10,644 nt of DNA, from positions 1 to 10,644 of the forward strand of contig JAUVIT010000024.1 in assembly GCA_030592605.1 (NCBI GenBank), read 5' to 3'. Source of the stretch: Bacteroidota bacterium. GTDB taxonomy: Bacteria > Bacteroidota > Bacteroidia > Bacteroidales > GCA-2748055. Shown here one piece after another: positions 1 through 7,791 of the stretch. The notes beneath the pieces were generated by a model that saw only the letters and a program-made list of their open reading frames with translations, had not been told where the DNA came from and made no database searches. The position numbers and the translations under genes were made by a program. Numbering within the stretch: the stretch's first letter is position 1; every line of letters starts with the position of its first letter.

Positions 1-580
1 CATCGGAATCCTTTGGAATACGGGGCACCAGTCCCTGAAGCACTTCTTGCGGATCGGGAATCACCATGAACATGGTAAGCACAAAGGAGAGTCCCATGAT
101 CGCCACAAAGACTGCCAGCACCTTTTCAAACACTTTATGCTGTCCGTTCCAGAAGAGGTAGTAGAGAAGCGCACCAAAGATAAGGGCAGTAAGAATGGGA
201 CTGAAGCCATTGCCCGATTTTGTGAGGGGTCTCGACCACTCCTGCACCACCTGGGTTACCACACCCATCACTCCCATGCAGCTGACCCACTCACTGATAA
301 GCAAAGAGATCAGCACAAAAACAGTAAGCCCCACTCCAAAATACTTCCGGAAGCTGGTCAGGATGGTCAATCCGGTCACCGAGGTATAACGTCCAAACAG
401 CATGATCAGGAAAAAGGTGAAAATGCAGGACAACAACAGGGGCCAGATCAGGGTCATCCCGTAAGCGGCCCCCGAGGAGGCCATGGTGGTAATGCTGCCG
501 GTTCCGATATTATACCCAATCAGGAAGAGTCCGGGTGCAATGGAGGTCAGAAAGAGTCCTATTTTCTTATATATGTTCAA
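1..580 (-). CDS. NRAMP-like inner-membrane transporter, 3' end beyond window (partial)
   Basis: Reading the minus strand from 580 gives 193 residues of a hydrophobic protein that continues past base 1. The order APGLFLIGYN...GTGS...SSGAAYGMTLIW followed by several membrane segments (roughly residues 13-35, 44-65, 82-105, 127-143, 150-172) matches the start of NRAMP/MntH divalent-metal transporters, whose TM1 reads GP(G/A)...GY(I/M)DPGN...GxxxGY.LLW. The metal-binding DPGN motif is replaced here: aligned with one inserted residue it reads GTGS (residues 26-29), so the metal-ligand Asp and Asn are absent. Classical Mn2+/Fe2+ transport is therefore doubtful. The TM6 MPH motif lies outside the window. 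No ATG precedes TM1. The best start is TTG at 580 (LNIYKKIGLF...), 25 bp after the stop of the GH28-PL22 gene, so it is probably the last seen gene of that operon. Family placement is fairly sure; substrate is unknown. Confidence 0.75.
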   Translation of the reverse strand, partial: MNIYKKIGLFLTSIAPGLFLIGYNIGTGSITTMASSGAAYGMTLIWPLLLSCIFTFFLIMLFGRYTSVTGLTILTSFRKYFGVGLTVFVLISLLISEWVSCMGVMGVVTQVVQEWSRPLTKSGNGFSPILTALIFGALLYYLFWNGQHKVFEKVLAVFVAIMGLSFVLTMFMVIPDPQEVLQGLVPRIPKDSD

Positions 581-605
581 TAGTTCTGAGGATTTTAAAG
601 GTTAG

Positions 606-3059
606 TCAATTTCTTAAAGTTGTAAGATCGCCCACCGGTACTACATAGACCTGGGACACTCCGGTATAATCTGAAGTAAAACAGACATAATTGCCCCCTG
701 GACTAAAGGAGGGGTGTACATGGGCCCGGGCATCGTGTCCCCCGCTGACCGATGAATTCGGCCAGCACAGGACCTCTGCCTTCCCGCTCTCCAGGTTCAC
801 CAGCACCAGCTCGTTCTTTCCCGGCTCCTGCGAATCGGAAACAAACCACCTTCCGTCCCAGCTGGTGGTGCCATGACCAAGCCTGATGGTGTCACTTTCA
901 TAATGCACCTGTATATCTTCCCCGTTTTTATCCTGCGAACAGATGGCCACCGGCCTCCATCCCGGACGGGTCTTGCGGAAAAAGAAGAACCTTTCCCCAT
1001 TGTGTGACCAGGATTCGTGGGTGGCCCGGTACCCATAAGGAACCGTAAGATACTGCAGATCTGTTCCTGCTTCCATATCTATCTTCCATGATCGGGCCCG
1101 CTGTTCCATGGGAAGCGACATATCGTTCTGTGTGTCGGGACCCGGCACATAGGTGATCACCTCCGGGTCTTCAGGGTTGATAAGCGGATGGGTAATCTTC
1201 CCTCCAGGCTGCCGGTGCACTTCCACCACCTCGCCCGATTCCAGATTGGTACGGTAAATAGCTGTAAGTGTATCTCCCCGCACATAAACCAGGGTATACT
1301 TCCCATCATTCGTAAAGGATCCCGTATATAAGGGTTGGTCAGGCAACAAACCGGTATAGTCAAAGAGTAAGTCCTCTTCCATGGATTCCACATGAATGGC
1401 GTAAAGCTTCCATCCATCGAGGTAACAGACCCGTTGGCCATCCGGCATCACCGTATAATCATCGTCCATCACCCGGCGTCCTTCAGGCGTGATGGCACGG
1501 ATCACCCCCGTCTCCAGATCCATCCTGTTTAAGCGCCAGACTCCTGAACTCCTGGAAGCGTATATCACATATTTTTCATCCGATGTAAAGGCCTGCCGCT
1601 CAAAATAGCAGGCCACTGCAGGCGCAGTATCGGAACTGATCTGCCATATCTCACGACCGGTCTCCGGGGAGGCAAATTTATTCCACTCAGCTACCCCACC
1701 CGACAGATCAAAGGATTCTCCGCCAATGCTTACCTGGTTCATCACCAGGAAATCTGTATAGCTTGCATCAAAAGGCACCCGGGCCGATCCAATCTCGAGC
1801 TTAGTGATAAAGACAGAGTCGAGATGCACCTGTGGCGAGCCTTTCAGAAAGATCCCGTGGTCGCTGGCATGACTTGCCGAGATATTCTCGATAAATATAT
1901 TTTTGAAAGTCGGGGGACAACAGCTGCCCTGGTTTTTGTAATTGGAATCGATCATAATGGTTGACCGTGTCGTGTCAAATTCAATATTGCGGACATAGAT
2001 ATCATGTACCATACCACCACGGTCTTGGTTCCCCTTCAGGTAGAATCCATAGATCACCTTCCCGTCATAGCTGCAGTTCTCCACATATACATCATGGACA
2101 CCTCCGGACATCTCGCTGCCCACAGCAATGGCATTGTAGCCCTTAAACTTGCAGTCGCGTACCACAATGTTCCTGCAGGGGATCCCCAATGTGCGGGCCT
2201 CCAGGTCGCGGCCTGCTTTGATGGCAATGTTGTCATCCCCATTGTTAAAGGTGACTCCTTCGATTAAAATGTTTGAGCTGGATTCCGGATCAATTCCGTC
2301 GTTATTGTAATTAAAGGCCTCATAGGAAATATCGCGAACCTTGATATTCTTTGAGTAGACAAAGTGGAGACACCAGAAGGGCGAATCGCTGATCTTCACA
2401 TCCTCCACCAGAATATTTTCACTTTCGTAGAACTGTACCAGGTGGGGGCGCAGATAATGGCCGGCCCCAAAGACACGCGCTTCCAGGGGGACCGATTCGT
2501 TGTTCATTTTCCGGATCAGTTTCTTATCCGGATCCTGAAGCTGTTTCCAGCTGGTCCAGCTCTCCGCAGCATTTCCGTCGATTTCACCTTTACCTGTAAT
2601 GGCTACATCCGTGGCCCCTATCGCATAGATAAAGGGGGAATAGTTATAACACCGGGTTCCCTCCCAGCTGGTCAGCACCACCGGAAGATAGTACGCGGGT
2701 TCAGTACCAAATACTAATTTGGCTCCCTCTTCCAGGTGGAGCTCCATATGGCTTTTAAGGTGGATGGGGCCATTCACCAGGTAGCTGCCCGCTTCCACAT
2801 ATATGCATCCGCCTCCTGCTTCAGTGCATGCTTCAATGATCCTGTCAAATATGGGTTTGTTATCGGTGATGCCATCACTCTTAGCGCCGTATTCGGAGAG
2901 CTTAAACAAGTTCTCCGGAATTTGAGGCTCCTGAATCTGGCTTACGATTTGCTCCGCCTTGTTCCAGGGATTGGCCGGGAGCTCCTTATCAGAAACTCCA
3001 CATCCCGTCAAAAACAGAAAAGTGCCAAGCAAAACAAATGAGAAACAATATTTTGACAT
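606..3059 (-). CDS. Lipoprotein fusing a GH28 (polygalacturonase-type) domain to a PL22 (oligogalacturonate lyase-type) domain
   Basis: The product is 817 aa from the ATG at 3059. An earlier in-frame ATG at 3140 is rejected because it would translate through the terminator hairpin and place 27 extra residues before the signal peptide. Residues 1-20 end in the lipobox LTGC, so it should be lipid-anchored outside the cytoplasm. Residues about 50-455 form a parallel beta-helix GH28 domain, with NND (252-254) and GDD (274-276) carrying the expected catalytic Asps. The usual GHG reads GYN (307-309), and the RIK motif reads YLK (340-342). Residues about 464-817 form a PL22-type beta-propeller. Compared from memory with Yersinia Ogl, R656, H681 (HESW), H729, H780 and H782 (HVHP) match the catalytic and metal residues, while the metal-ligand Gln appears as Ala777. 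Family members are usually cytoplasmic single-domain enzymes. It probably degrades (oligo)galacturonides. Confidence 0.88.
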   Translation of the reverse strand: MSKYCFSFVLLGTFLFLTGCGVSDKELPANPWNKAEQIVSQIQEPQIPENLFKLSEYGAKSDGITDNKPIFDRIIEACTEAGGGCIYVEAGSYLVNGPIHLKSHMELHLEEGAKLVFGTEPAYYLPVVLTSWEGTRCYNYSPFIYAIGATDVAITGKGEIDGNAAESWTSWKQLQDPDKKLIRKMNNESVPLEARVFGAGHYLRPHLVQFYESENILVEDVKISDSPFWCLHFVYSKNIKVRDISYEAFNYNNDGIDPESSSNILIEGVTFNNGDDNIAIKAGRDLEARTLGIPCRNIVVRDCKFKGYNAIAVGSEMSGGVHDVYVENCSYDGKVIYGFYLKGNQDRGGMVHDIYVRNIEFDTTRSTIMIDSNYKNQGSCCPPTFKNIFIENISASHASDHGIFLKGSPQVHLDSVFITKLEIGSARVPFDASYTDFLVMNQVSIGGESFDLSGGVAEWNKFASPETGREIWQISSDTAPAVACYFERQAFTSDEKYVIYASRSSGVWRLNRMDLETGVIRAITPEGRRVMDDDYTVMPDGQRVCYLDGWKLYAIHVESMEEDLLFDYTGLLPDQPLYTGSFTNDGKYTLVYVRGDTLTAIYRTNLESGEVVEVHRQPGGKITHPLINPEDPEVITYVPGPDTQNDMSLPMEQRARSWKIDMEAGTDLQYLTVPYGYRATHESWSHNGERFFFFRKTRPGWRPVAICSQDKNGEDIQVHYESDTIRLGHGTTSWDGRWFVSDSQEPGKNELVLVNLESGKAEVLCWPNSSVSGGHDARAHVHPSFSPGGNYVCFTSDYTGVSQVYVVPVGDLTTLRN

Positions 3060-3090
3060 GCTATGCAGACTTTCAATCCGGATTTTCATT

Positions 3091-3128
3091 AAAAAGACCG
3101 CTCTGGAAATGTTTCCGGAGCGGTCTTT
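3091..3128 (-). terminator. Rho-independent-type hairpin after the beta-helix gene
   Basis: An 11-bp perfect inverted repeat (3093-3103 with 3118-3128, GACCGCTC core) with a further short GGAA/TTCC stem inside is followed on the minus strand by a run of five T. It begins 18 bp after the stop codon of the beta-helix gene and ends about 30 bp before the ATG of the GH28-PL22 gene. It could end transcription, or act as a partial terminator or mRNA 3'-end stabiliser inside the operon, since no promoter fits between it and the next gene. Confidence 0.75.
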
Positions 3129-3145
3129 CGAATTTGGCATTAAGC

Positions 3146-4666
3146 TTATTGTACAATCATTTTAACAGTAGAAGTGGCATTCCCGGCTTTCATGCGAAGC
3201 AGGTACATTCCAGTTCCAAGAGAACCGGTTTCCCAGTTGAACTCATGTGTTCCGGCAGGATACTGGGTATTAATCACCTCTGCCACACGCTGTCCGGTGA
3301 GGCTGTATACCTCCATTTGAACCAGGGCGTCGGCCTTCAGCTCAAAGCTGATGGTCGCGTTGTTTCCAACGGGCATGGGATAAAGCGAAAGTGAAACACC
3401 TTCCTGTAATACAGGTCTGATTCCGGTTGTCCAGGTAGCATCCCAGTTGCGATCACCCAACTGCAGTCCGTCCGTGGCACCAAATACAGCCTGAGTATGC
3501 TTATAACCGAAGTCAAAATAAACATCCAGATGGTAGAGTCCGTTTCCATCACCTGGCAGATCAGGAACCACCCAATCAGGAGCATTTCCAGCCATCCATG
3601 CAGGATCAAGGGTATAGATCACCATGGAGTCGTTGAAGGGAGGTCCATCGGTAAACACTATGTTCCAATTCTCATTATCATCAATATTTCCTGCAGCATC
3701 AACAGCAAGAGCCAGGGTAGGATTGAAAATTGGTGTAATGGTGATGGTATCATTCAAGAAAGCCAGGATCATGGCAGTATCCAAATAGGCAGTATTATTG
3801 GTCATCTCCACATAAGGAGCAACACCTTCTACTGAATCTGCCGCAAAGACAAACCAGTCATCGTCATCATCCTTGGGCAGAAACCCGGCATTCATGGCGA
3901 TGTTGTTGGTCATAATCAGCGTATCAATTTTCCCAAAGGTGATCCCCATCTGGCCTACATTAACGATGGTGTTATTATTTAATCTGGCATAGTTAATCAC
4001 ACCACCATCATCCCTGATTATCCGGCTGGTTACATTGAAGAAGGTACAATTCTCGATAACAATGGTATCGATGTCATTGCCGCGATCGTCAATTCCACGT
4101 CCGTTATTGGGATCCATAGGTACACCAATATTAGAGATCACACAGTTGGTTATATAGAATTTCATATCCGGATCATCCACCCGGATAAAGGATTGAGCAT
4201 CCTGATCAAACCAGCAATTATCCAGGGTAACACGAATGCCGTCGTCATCACAGCGCAGCATACGGGTGGCCAGTCCACCCAGATTATCCTTATTAGTTAC
4301 ATGAAGTCCTCTCAGGGTAATATCCCCTTTTGGACGGAATGGCCTGTTAGCTTCACTATCCACTACCCTGGGCTGAAGGAAAGGACGTGCGCCATCTCCA
4401 TCGGCAGCCTCAATGGTAAGTGGGTAGCCGCTGTTTGAAATCGATCCCTCCAGTCCATAATAGGCCTGATCTCCCCTTTGCAGGCGGTAGACCGTATTTT
4501 CGGCATCGATGCGTTCGCCAAGATCGGTTGTATCACCCTTGATGGTATCGGTCAGCGTTCCGATCCCCGGAGCAACATCAACATAACGTATCTGTCCGTT
4601 TATATCCATGGCCATAAATGCCAGGAAAAGAAAGATAAGTCCAAATGCATTGTAGATTTTCTTCAT
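3146..4666 (-). CDS. Secreted right-handed beta-helix protein with T9SS C-terminal sorting domain
   Basis: The product is 506 aa. A signal peptide (charged MKK, hydrophobic core 8-20, probable cut near NG-Q at 24) is followed by a beta-helix-like region, about 50-300, with repeated short coils of the type 'ItnCvI', 'IeNCTFFN', 'lNNNTIVN', 'MTNNIAMN'. This resembles pectate-lyase-fold proteins annotated in polysaccharide loci. Residues about 428-506 (LYPMPVGN...GMYLLRM...KMIVQ) are a type A T9SS sorting domain, so the protein should be exported across the outer membrane and attached to the surface or released. It is rich in Asp, including five in a row at 266-270, which could bind Ca2+. No catalytic residues of a known lyase family could be identified, so enzyme versus binding protein is open. 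It follows the receptor gene by 50 bp with no terminator seen between, and is followed by a hairpin. Confidence 0.82.
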   Translation of the reverse strand: MKKIYNAFGLIFLFLAFMAMDINGQIRYVDVAPGIGTLTDTIKGDTTDLGERIDAENTVYRLQRGDQAYYGLEGSISNSGYPLTIEAADGDGARPFLQPRVVDSEANRPFRPKGDITLRGLHVTNKDNLGGLATRMLRCDDDGIRVTLDNCWFDQDAQSFIRVDDPDMKFYITNCVISNIGVPMDPNNGRGIDDRGNDIDTIVIENCTFFNVTSRIIRDDGGVINYARLNNNTIVNVGQMGITFGKIDTLIMTNNIAMNAGFLPKDDDDDWFVFAADSVEGVAPYVEMTNNTAYLDTAMILAFLNDTITITPIFNPTLALAVDAAGNIDDNENWNIVFTDGPPFNDSMVIYTLDPAWMAGNAPDWVVPDLPGDGNGLYHLDVYFDFGYKHTQAVFGATDGLQLGDRNWDATWTTGIRPVLQEGVSLSLYPMPVGNNATISFELKADALVQMEVYSLTGQRVAEVINTQYPAGTHEFNWETGSLGTGMYLLRMKAGNATSTVKMIVQ

Positions 4667-4716
4667 AATCAGCTGTTTTTAGTTCGAATTAAAGTTAGTA
4701 AATACTTGTACTCTAG

Positions 4717-7644
4717 TCAAAATTTATATGTCACCCCCAAATCTATGGTTGTACCATACATAAAACTGCTGGTAACAAGGTTATGTATGGATCCGGCCAG
4801 GAAATTTTCTTCATTCACATTGGTGAAATTATTCACATACAGAAAGATCTGAAAGTGTTCCTTGATTTTCTGCTTGATCACCAGGTCCCAACGTGTAGTA
4901 GCTGCAACAAAATTATCCTTCTCAGCAGTGAGCCCAACGCTGGGTGCCAGGCGTCCCATATCAGCTTCCTCATCCACGAACAAGCTCATGCCCTGGTAGA
5001 TCATTGACACACGGGCACTAAAGCCACCCCGTTCATATCCCAGTGAAAGATTCACAAGATTATCCACCTGTCCCGGCATGCTTCCACTCCTGACTGTATC
5101 GTGTACCGTGGATGTATAGGGAAATTCATCCATGGATTCGATAATGGAGATGGGAAAAAGTGTTTCCGATTGCAGGTGTGTATAGTTGGCTGCTATAACA
5201 ATGCCATTAAAAGGTGAGGGCAAAAACCTGAAGTTGGACTGAAGGTCAATCTCAAAACCCAGGATGGTGGAAACTCCTTCTGCATTAACCGGTCTGGTCA
5301 GGTTCAGTCCATATATGGGATCAGCAGGATCGAATATTCTGGATGTAAGGGTGTAGTCAATATTCTCCACCTCTTTATAAAAGCCCCCCAAGGTAAAGAG
5401 TCCGAACTTACCATACATGGAAAGTATGGCATCGTAATTCCAGGCACTCATGCTCTTCAGGTTGGGCTCGCCCCGCTCTGCATATGATTCTCCATGATTC
5501 ACTATCTCCCAGGGTACCAGGCTAAAGAAATTTGGACGGCTTAGTGTTTTGGCGGCGGCCAGCCTCAGGTTGGCCCATTCCGTAATATCCAGTTTCAGGT
5601 GTATCATGGGTAACCAATCCTCATATACCCGGTTACCCACTGTATCGACCAGACCCGTTATATTCTGGATGTTTCCGTCCTCATCCACCTGCGGGGAACC
5701 AAAAATACTCTTGTAACTATTCTGGGTTCTTTCGTAGCGTACACCGGCAATCAGATCCACCTTGTCGAAGAATGTGAAACTTGCCATTCCGTATCCTGCA
5801 GTAATGTTTTCGCCGGCTTCATAATCGGAGAGATCCTTGGTGGGATCAATCACATAGTAATCAGCATAATCCTTTCGAAATGCTTCCACCTTGCCGGCAT
5901 CGATAAGCGGCCCATTAACCGGATCGGGACCAGGACCCAGATAATAAGTTCTCTCAAAAAATCTCCCAAAATCATCAATATACTCGTCGTCAAGGAAACT
6001 GCTCATCAGGATATAATCATTGCTATAATCAATATCCCAATCCGGATTCTCCCTGCCGTCATCAAGAATTTCCTGTGCAACAAAATGTTGGGTCCATACC
6101 CGGTTGATATCATTCTCCCTGTATTTTTGACGGTATTTCCCCCCTGCTTTCACATAGCCTTTCACCTGACTGCCAATACTTAGAGGATACTTTGCATTAA
6201 GCTGAGCAGTATAGTTATCGTCCTTCACATCGTAGGTATCAAAATAGGCATCCTTCAGCCAGGTGGCATCCAGATGATTCTTTGCCGAGTTCACAATATC
6301 GTCATAGTTCAATTCCGGACTATTATTAAAAGCACCAATTTCCCTGAAACGCATGGTACTTACAAAGGGCTTATCATTTCTGGAGAAGGAGTAGGATCCT
6401 GCCCAGCTCAATTCCAGCCTCTGGAACAAGAGATGTTTTCCGCTAAGCCGGTTTGAAAGAACCAGGTTGTCGGAATGCTGTTCTTTCAAATCGTGTTCCT
6501 GGTAAGAAGCATCGACCCGGTACCTGCGTCTGCGCCGGATCTCCTCGCGCTTGGTCTGCCCAAAATTACTACTGAAAAGGATTGATCCGTTTTTCAGCTT
6601 CAAATCGATGGTGGTATTGGCATTGTAGCGGTAACGCACTTCCTGCTTATCGGTCAGATTAAATTTGCTAACACTGAAGATGGTATTGCCATCGCCATCT
6701 TTACCCGACTCGGTGGCAAAATCTCCTGTAAATCCTTCCGTACCCCGGTCGGCCCGTTGCATTCCGCCACCCACAATGATGCCCAGTTTATCTTCGAAAA
6801 ACCTGTCTTCGAAGGCCACACTTCCCTTGTATTGTCCAAAACTTTTGGCGAGCACATTGTACCCGGTCTGTGCCCTTACATTGCCATGAAATCCTCCGGA
6901 GGCAGTCCGGGAAGTAAAATTGATCCGTCCCCCGATGGCATCTCCGTCCATATCCGGCAACAGCGCTTTATAAAACTCGATCCCGGCCAGGGCATCTGTG
7001 GAGAACATACTCAGATCCACCGACCGGTCCTGATCAGAGGTGGAAGGAATCCGCTCCCCATCGATGGTAATGGAGTTAAAACGGGGAGCCATGCCGCGCA
7101 GGGTCACTTTGGTTCCCTCTCCCCCATCCCGTACCAGCGATACTCCGGGAAGCCGGGCCACTGTCTCTGCTGCATTCTGGTCCGGGAGCTCCATGATCTT
7201 TTCTTTGGAGACCACGTTGACAATGGTATTGGAATTTACCTGCTGGTTGATGGCAGCGGTTTGCCCTCGCGCCATGGCAGTAACCACTGCCTCTTCGCCC
7301 ATAATCGATTCAATCATCAGGGACCCATCAATCACCTTGGTTTCTCCTGCTCCAATGGTAACTTGCTGTTCCGCGTCGCCGTAACCGATGTAACTGAAGA
7401 AAAGGGTATAGGTACCAGGTTTGATATTATTCAACTGATAATTTCCCTGGTCATCAGTTACACCACCAAGGGTAGTCCCAATAAGGACCACATTGGCGTA
7501 CATCAGGGGTTCTCCACTCTGCGTATCTGTCAGTTTTCCCTTCACAACACCTCTTGATTGTGCGAACAGTTGTGCCGGAACAATAATCATCAGAGATATC
7601 AGCAATGCCAGGATTATTTGGCCTCTCACTCTTCGTTCAGACAT
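4717..7644 (-). CDS. TonB-dependent outer-membrane receptor (no SusD partner seen)
   Basis: The product is 975 aa from the ATG at 7644. An in-frame ATG at 7743 is rejected because it lies inside the operator and upstream of the promoter. Signal peptide 1-29 ends LFAQ. Residues about 32-107 are a carboxypeptidase-regulatory-like domain (GVVKGKLTD...GEPLMYANV...GNYQL...PGTYTL). A plug domain follows at about 120-245 (VNVVSKEKIMELPDQNAAE...RLPGVS...VTLRG...ITIDGERIPS), then a large barrel ending in the aromatic VTYKF typical of outer-membrane beta-barrels. Such receptors import oligosaccharides or other ligands using TonB energy. It is the first gene of the minus-strand operon, under a consensus promoter and LacI-type operator. 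No SusD-like gene lies downstream, so it belongs to the SusD-independent type rather than a canonical SusCD pair. Ligand is inferred as pectic oligomers from the GH28-PL22 gene only. Confidence 0.93.
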   Translation of the reverse strand: MSERRVRGQIILALLISLMIIVPAQLFAQSRGVVKGKLTDTQSGEPLMYANVVLIGTTLGGVTDDQGNYQLNNIKPGTYTLFFSYIGYGDAEQQVTIGAGETKVIDGSLMIESIMGEEAVVTAMARGQTAAINQQVNSNTIVNVVSKEKIMELPDQNAAETVARLPGVSLVRDGGEGTKVTLRGMAPRFNSITIDGERIPSTSDQDRSVDLSMFSTDALAGIEFYKALLPDMDGDAIGGRINFTSRTASGGFHGNVRAQTGYNVLAKSFGQYKGSVAFEDRFFEDKLGIIVGGGMQRADRGTEGFTGDFATESGKDGDGNTIFSVSKFNLTDKQEVRYRYNANTTIDLKLKNGSILFSSNFGQTKREEIRRRRRYRVDASYQEHDLKEQHSDNLVLSNRLSGKHLLFQRLELSWAGSYSFSRNDKPFVSTMRFREIGAFNNSPELNYDDIVNSAKNHLDATWLKDAYFDTYDVKDDNYTAQLNAKYPLSIGSQVKGYVKAGGKYRQKYRENDINRVWTQHFVAQEILDDGRENPDWDIDYSNDYILMSSFLDDEYIDDFGRFFERTYYLGPGPDPVNGPLIDAGKVEAFRKDYADYYVIDPTKDLSDYEAGENITAGYGMASFTFFDKVDLIAGVRYERTQNSYKSIFGSPQVDEDGNIQNITGLVDTVGNRVYEDWLPMIHLKLDITEWANLRLAAAKTLSRPNFFSLVPWEIVNHGESYAERGEPNLKSMSAWNYDAILSMYGKFGLFTLGGFYKEVENIDYTLTSRIFDPADPIYGLNLTRPVNAEGVSTILGFEIDLQSNFRFLPSPFNGIVIAANYTHLQSETLFPISIIESMDEFPYTSTVHDTVRSGSMPGQVDNLVNLSLGYERGGFSARVSMIYQGMSLFVDEEADMGRLAPSVGLTAEKDNFVAATTRWDLVIKQKIKEHFQIFLYVNNFTNVNEENFLAGSIHNLVTSSFMYGTTIDLGVTYKF

Positions 7645-7690
7645 AAAAAATAAATTACAAAAAAAGCCTGATATGGTAATCCAATCAAAG

Positions 7691-7721
7691 CAAATATATG
7701 ATATTTTTAACAGCTGACAAA
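7691..7721 (-). promoter_or_regulatory. Bacteroidota-type promoter for the receptor operon
   Basis: On the minus strand TTTG (7721-7718) is followed after 19 bp by TATATTTG (7698-7691), an exact match to the Bacteroidota primary-sigma consensus TTTG, N19-21, TAnnTTTG. Predicted transcription starts near 7686, giving a leader of about 40 nt to the ATG at 7644. Confidence 0.8.
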
Positions 7722-7726
7722 AGAAA

Positions 7727-7744
7727 AGTGTGTGCGAACACACT
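7727..7744. promoter_or_regulatory. LacI-family operator 1, shared by the receptor operon and the lacI gene
   Basis: AGTGTGTGCGAACACACT is an 18-bp dyad with one mismatched pair and a central CG, the typical form of LacI-family operators. Its core (7729-7742) differs by one base from operator 2 at 9660-9673. It lies between the two divergent -33 elements (7718-7721 minus, 7746-7749 plus), next to a LacI-family gene, so autoregulation and control of the receptor operon are both likely. Confidence 0.85.
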
Positions 7745-7745
7745 A

Positions 7746-7776
7746 TTTGTAAAATCTGATTTTTTGCCTATTTTTG
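7746..7776 (+). promoter_or_regulatory. Bacteroidota-type promoter for the lacI-family gene
   Basis: TTTG (7746-7749), 19 bp, then TATTTTTG (7769-7776) matches the Bacteroidota consensus exactly. Transcription would start near 7781, giving a leader of about 10 nt before the ATG at 7792. The -33 element begins one base after operator 1. Confidence 0.8.
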
Positions 7777-7791
7777 AGTGACTGAACAGAG

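Noticed and set aside
47..583. Open plus-strand frame of 178 codons
   Set aside because: Its product is low-complexity, rich in His, Lys, Gln and Gly, and resembles no family. The opposite strand encodes a convincing membrane transporter over the same bases.
3060..3140. Upstream in-frame ATG (3140) giving 27 more residues to the GH28-PL22 protein
   Set aside because: The extension is the translated terminator hairpin and would bury the lipoprotein signal peptide. The ATG at 3059 gives a normal signal peptide and lipobox.
6757..7557. Open plus-strand frame of 266 codons
   Set aside because: It lies fully antisense to the plug and N-terminal region of the TonB-dependent receptor, and its translation has no recognisable domain.
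7645..7743. Upstream in-frame ATG (7743) for the receptor gene
   Set aside because: It falls in the LacI-type operator and upstream of the consensus promoter. The extra residues would precede the signal peptide.
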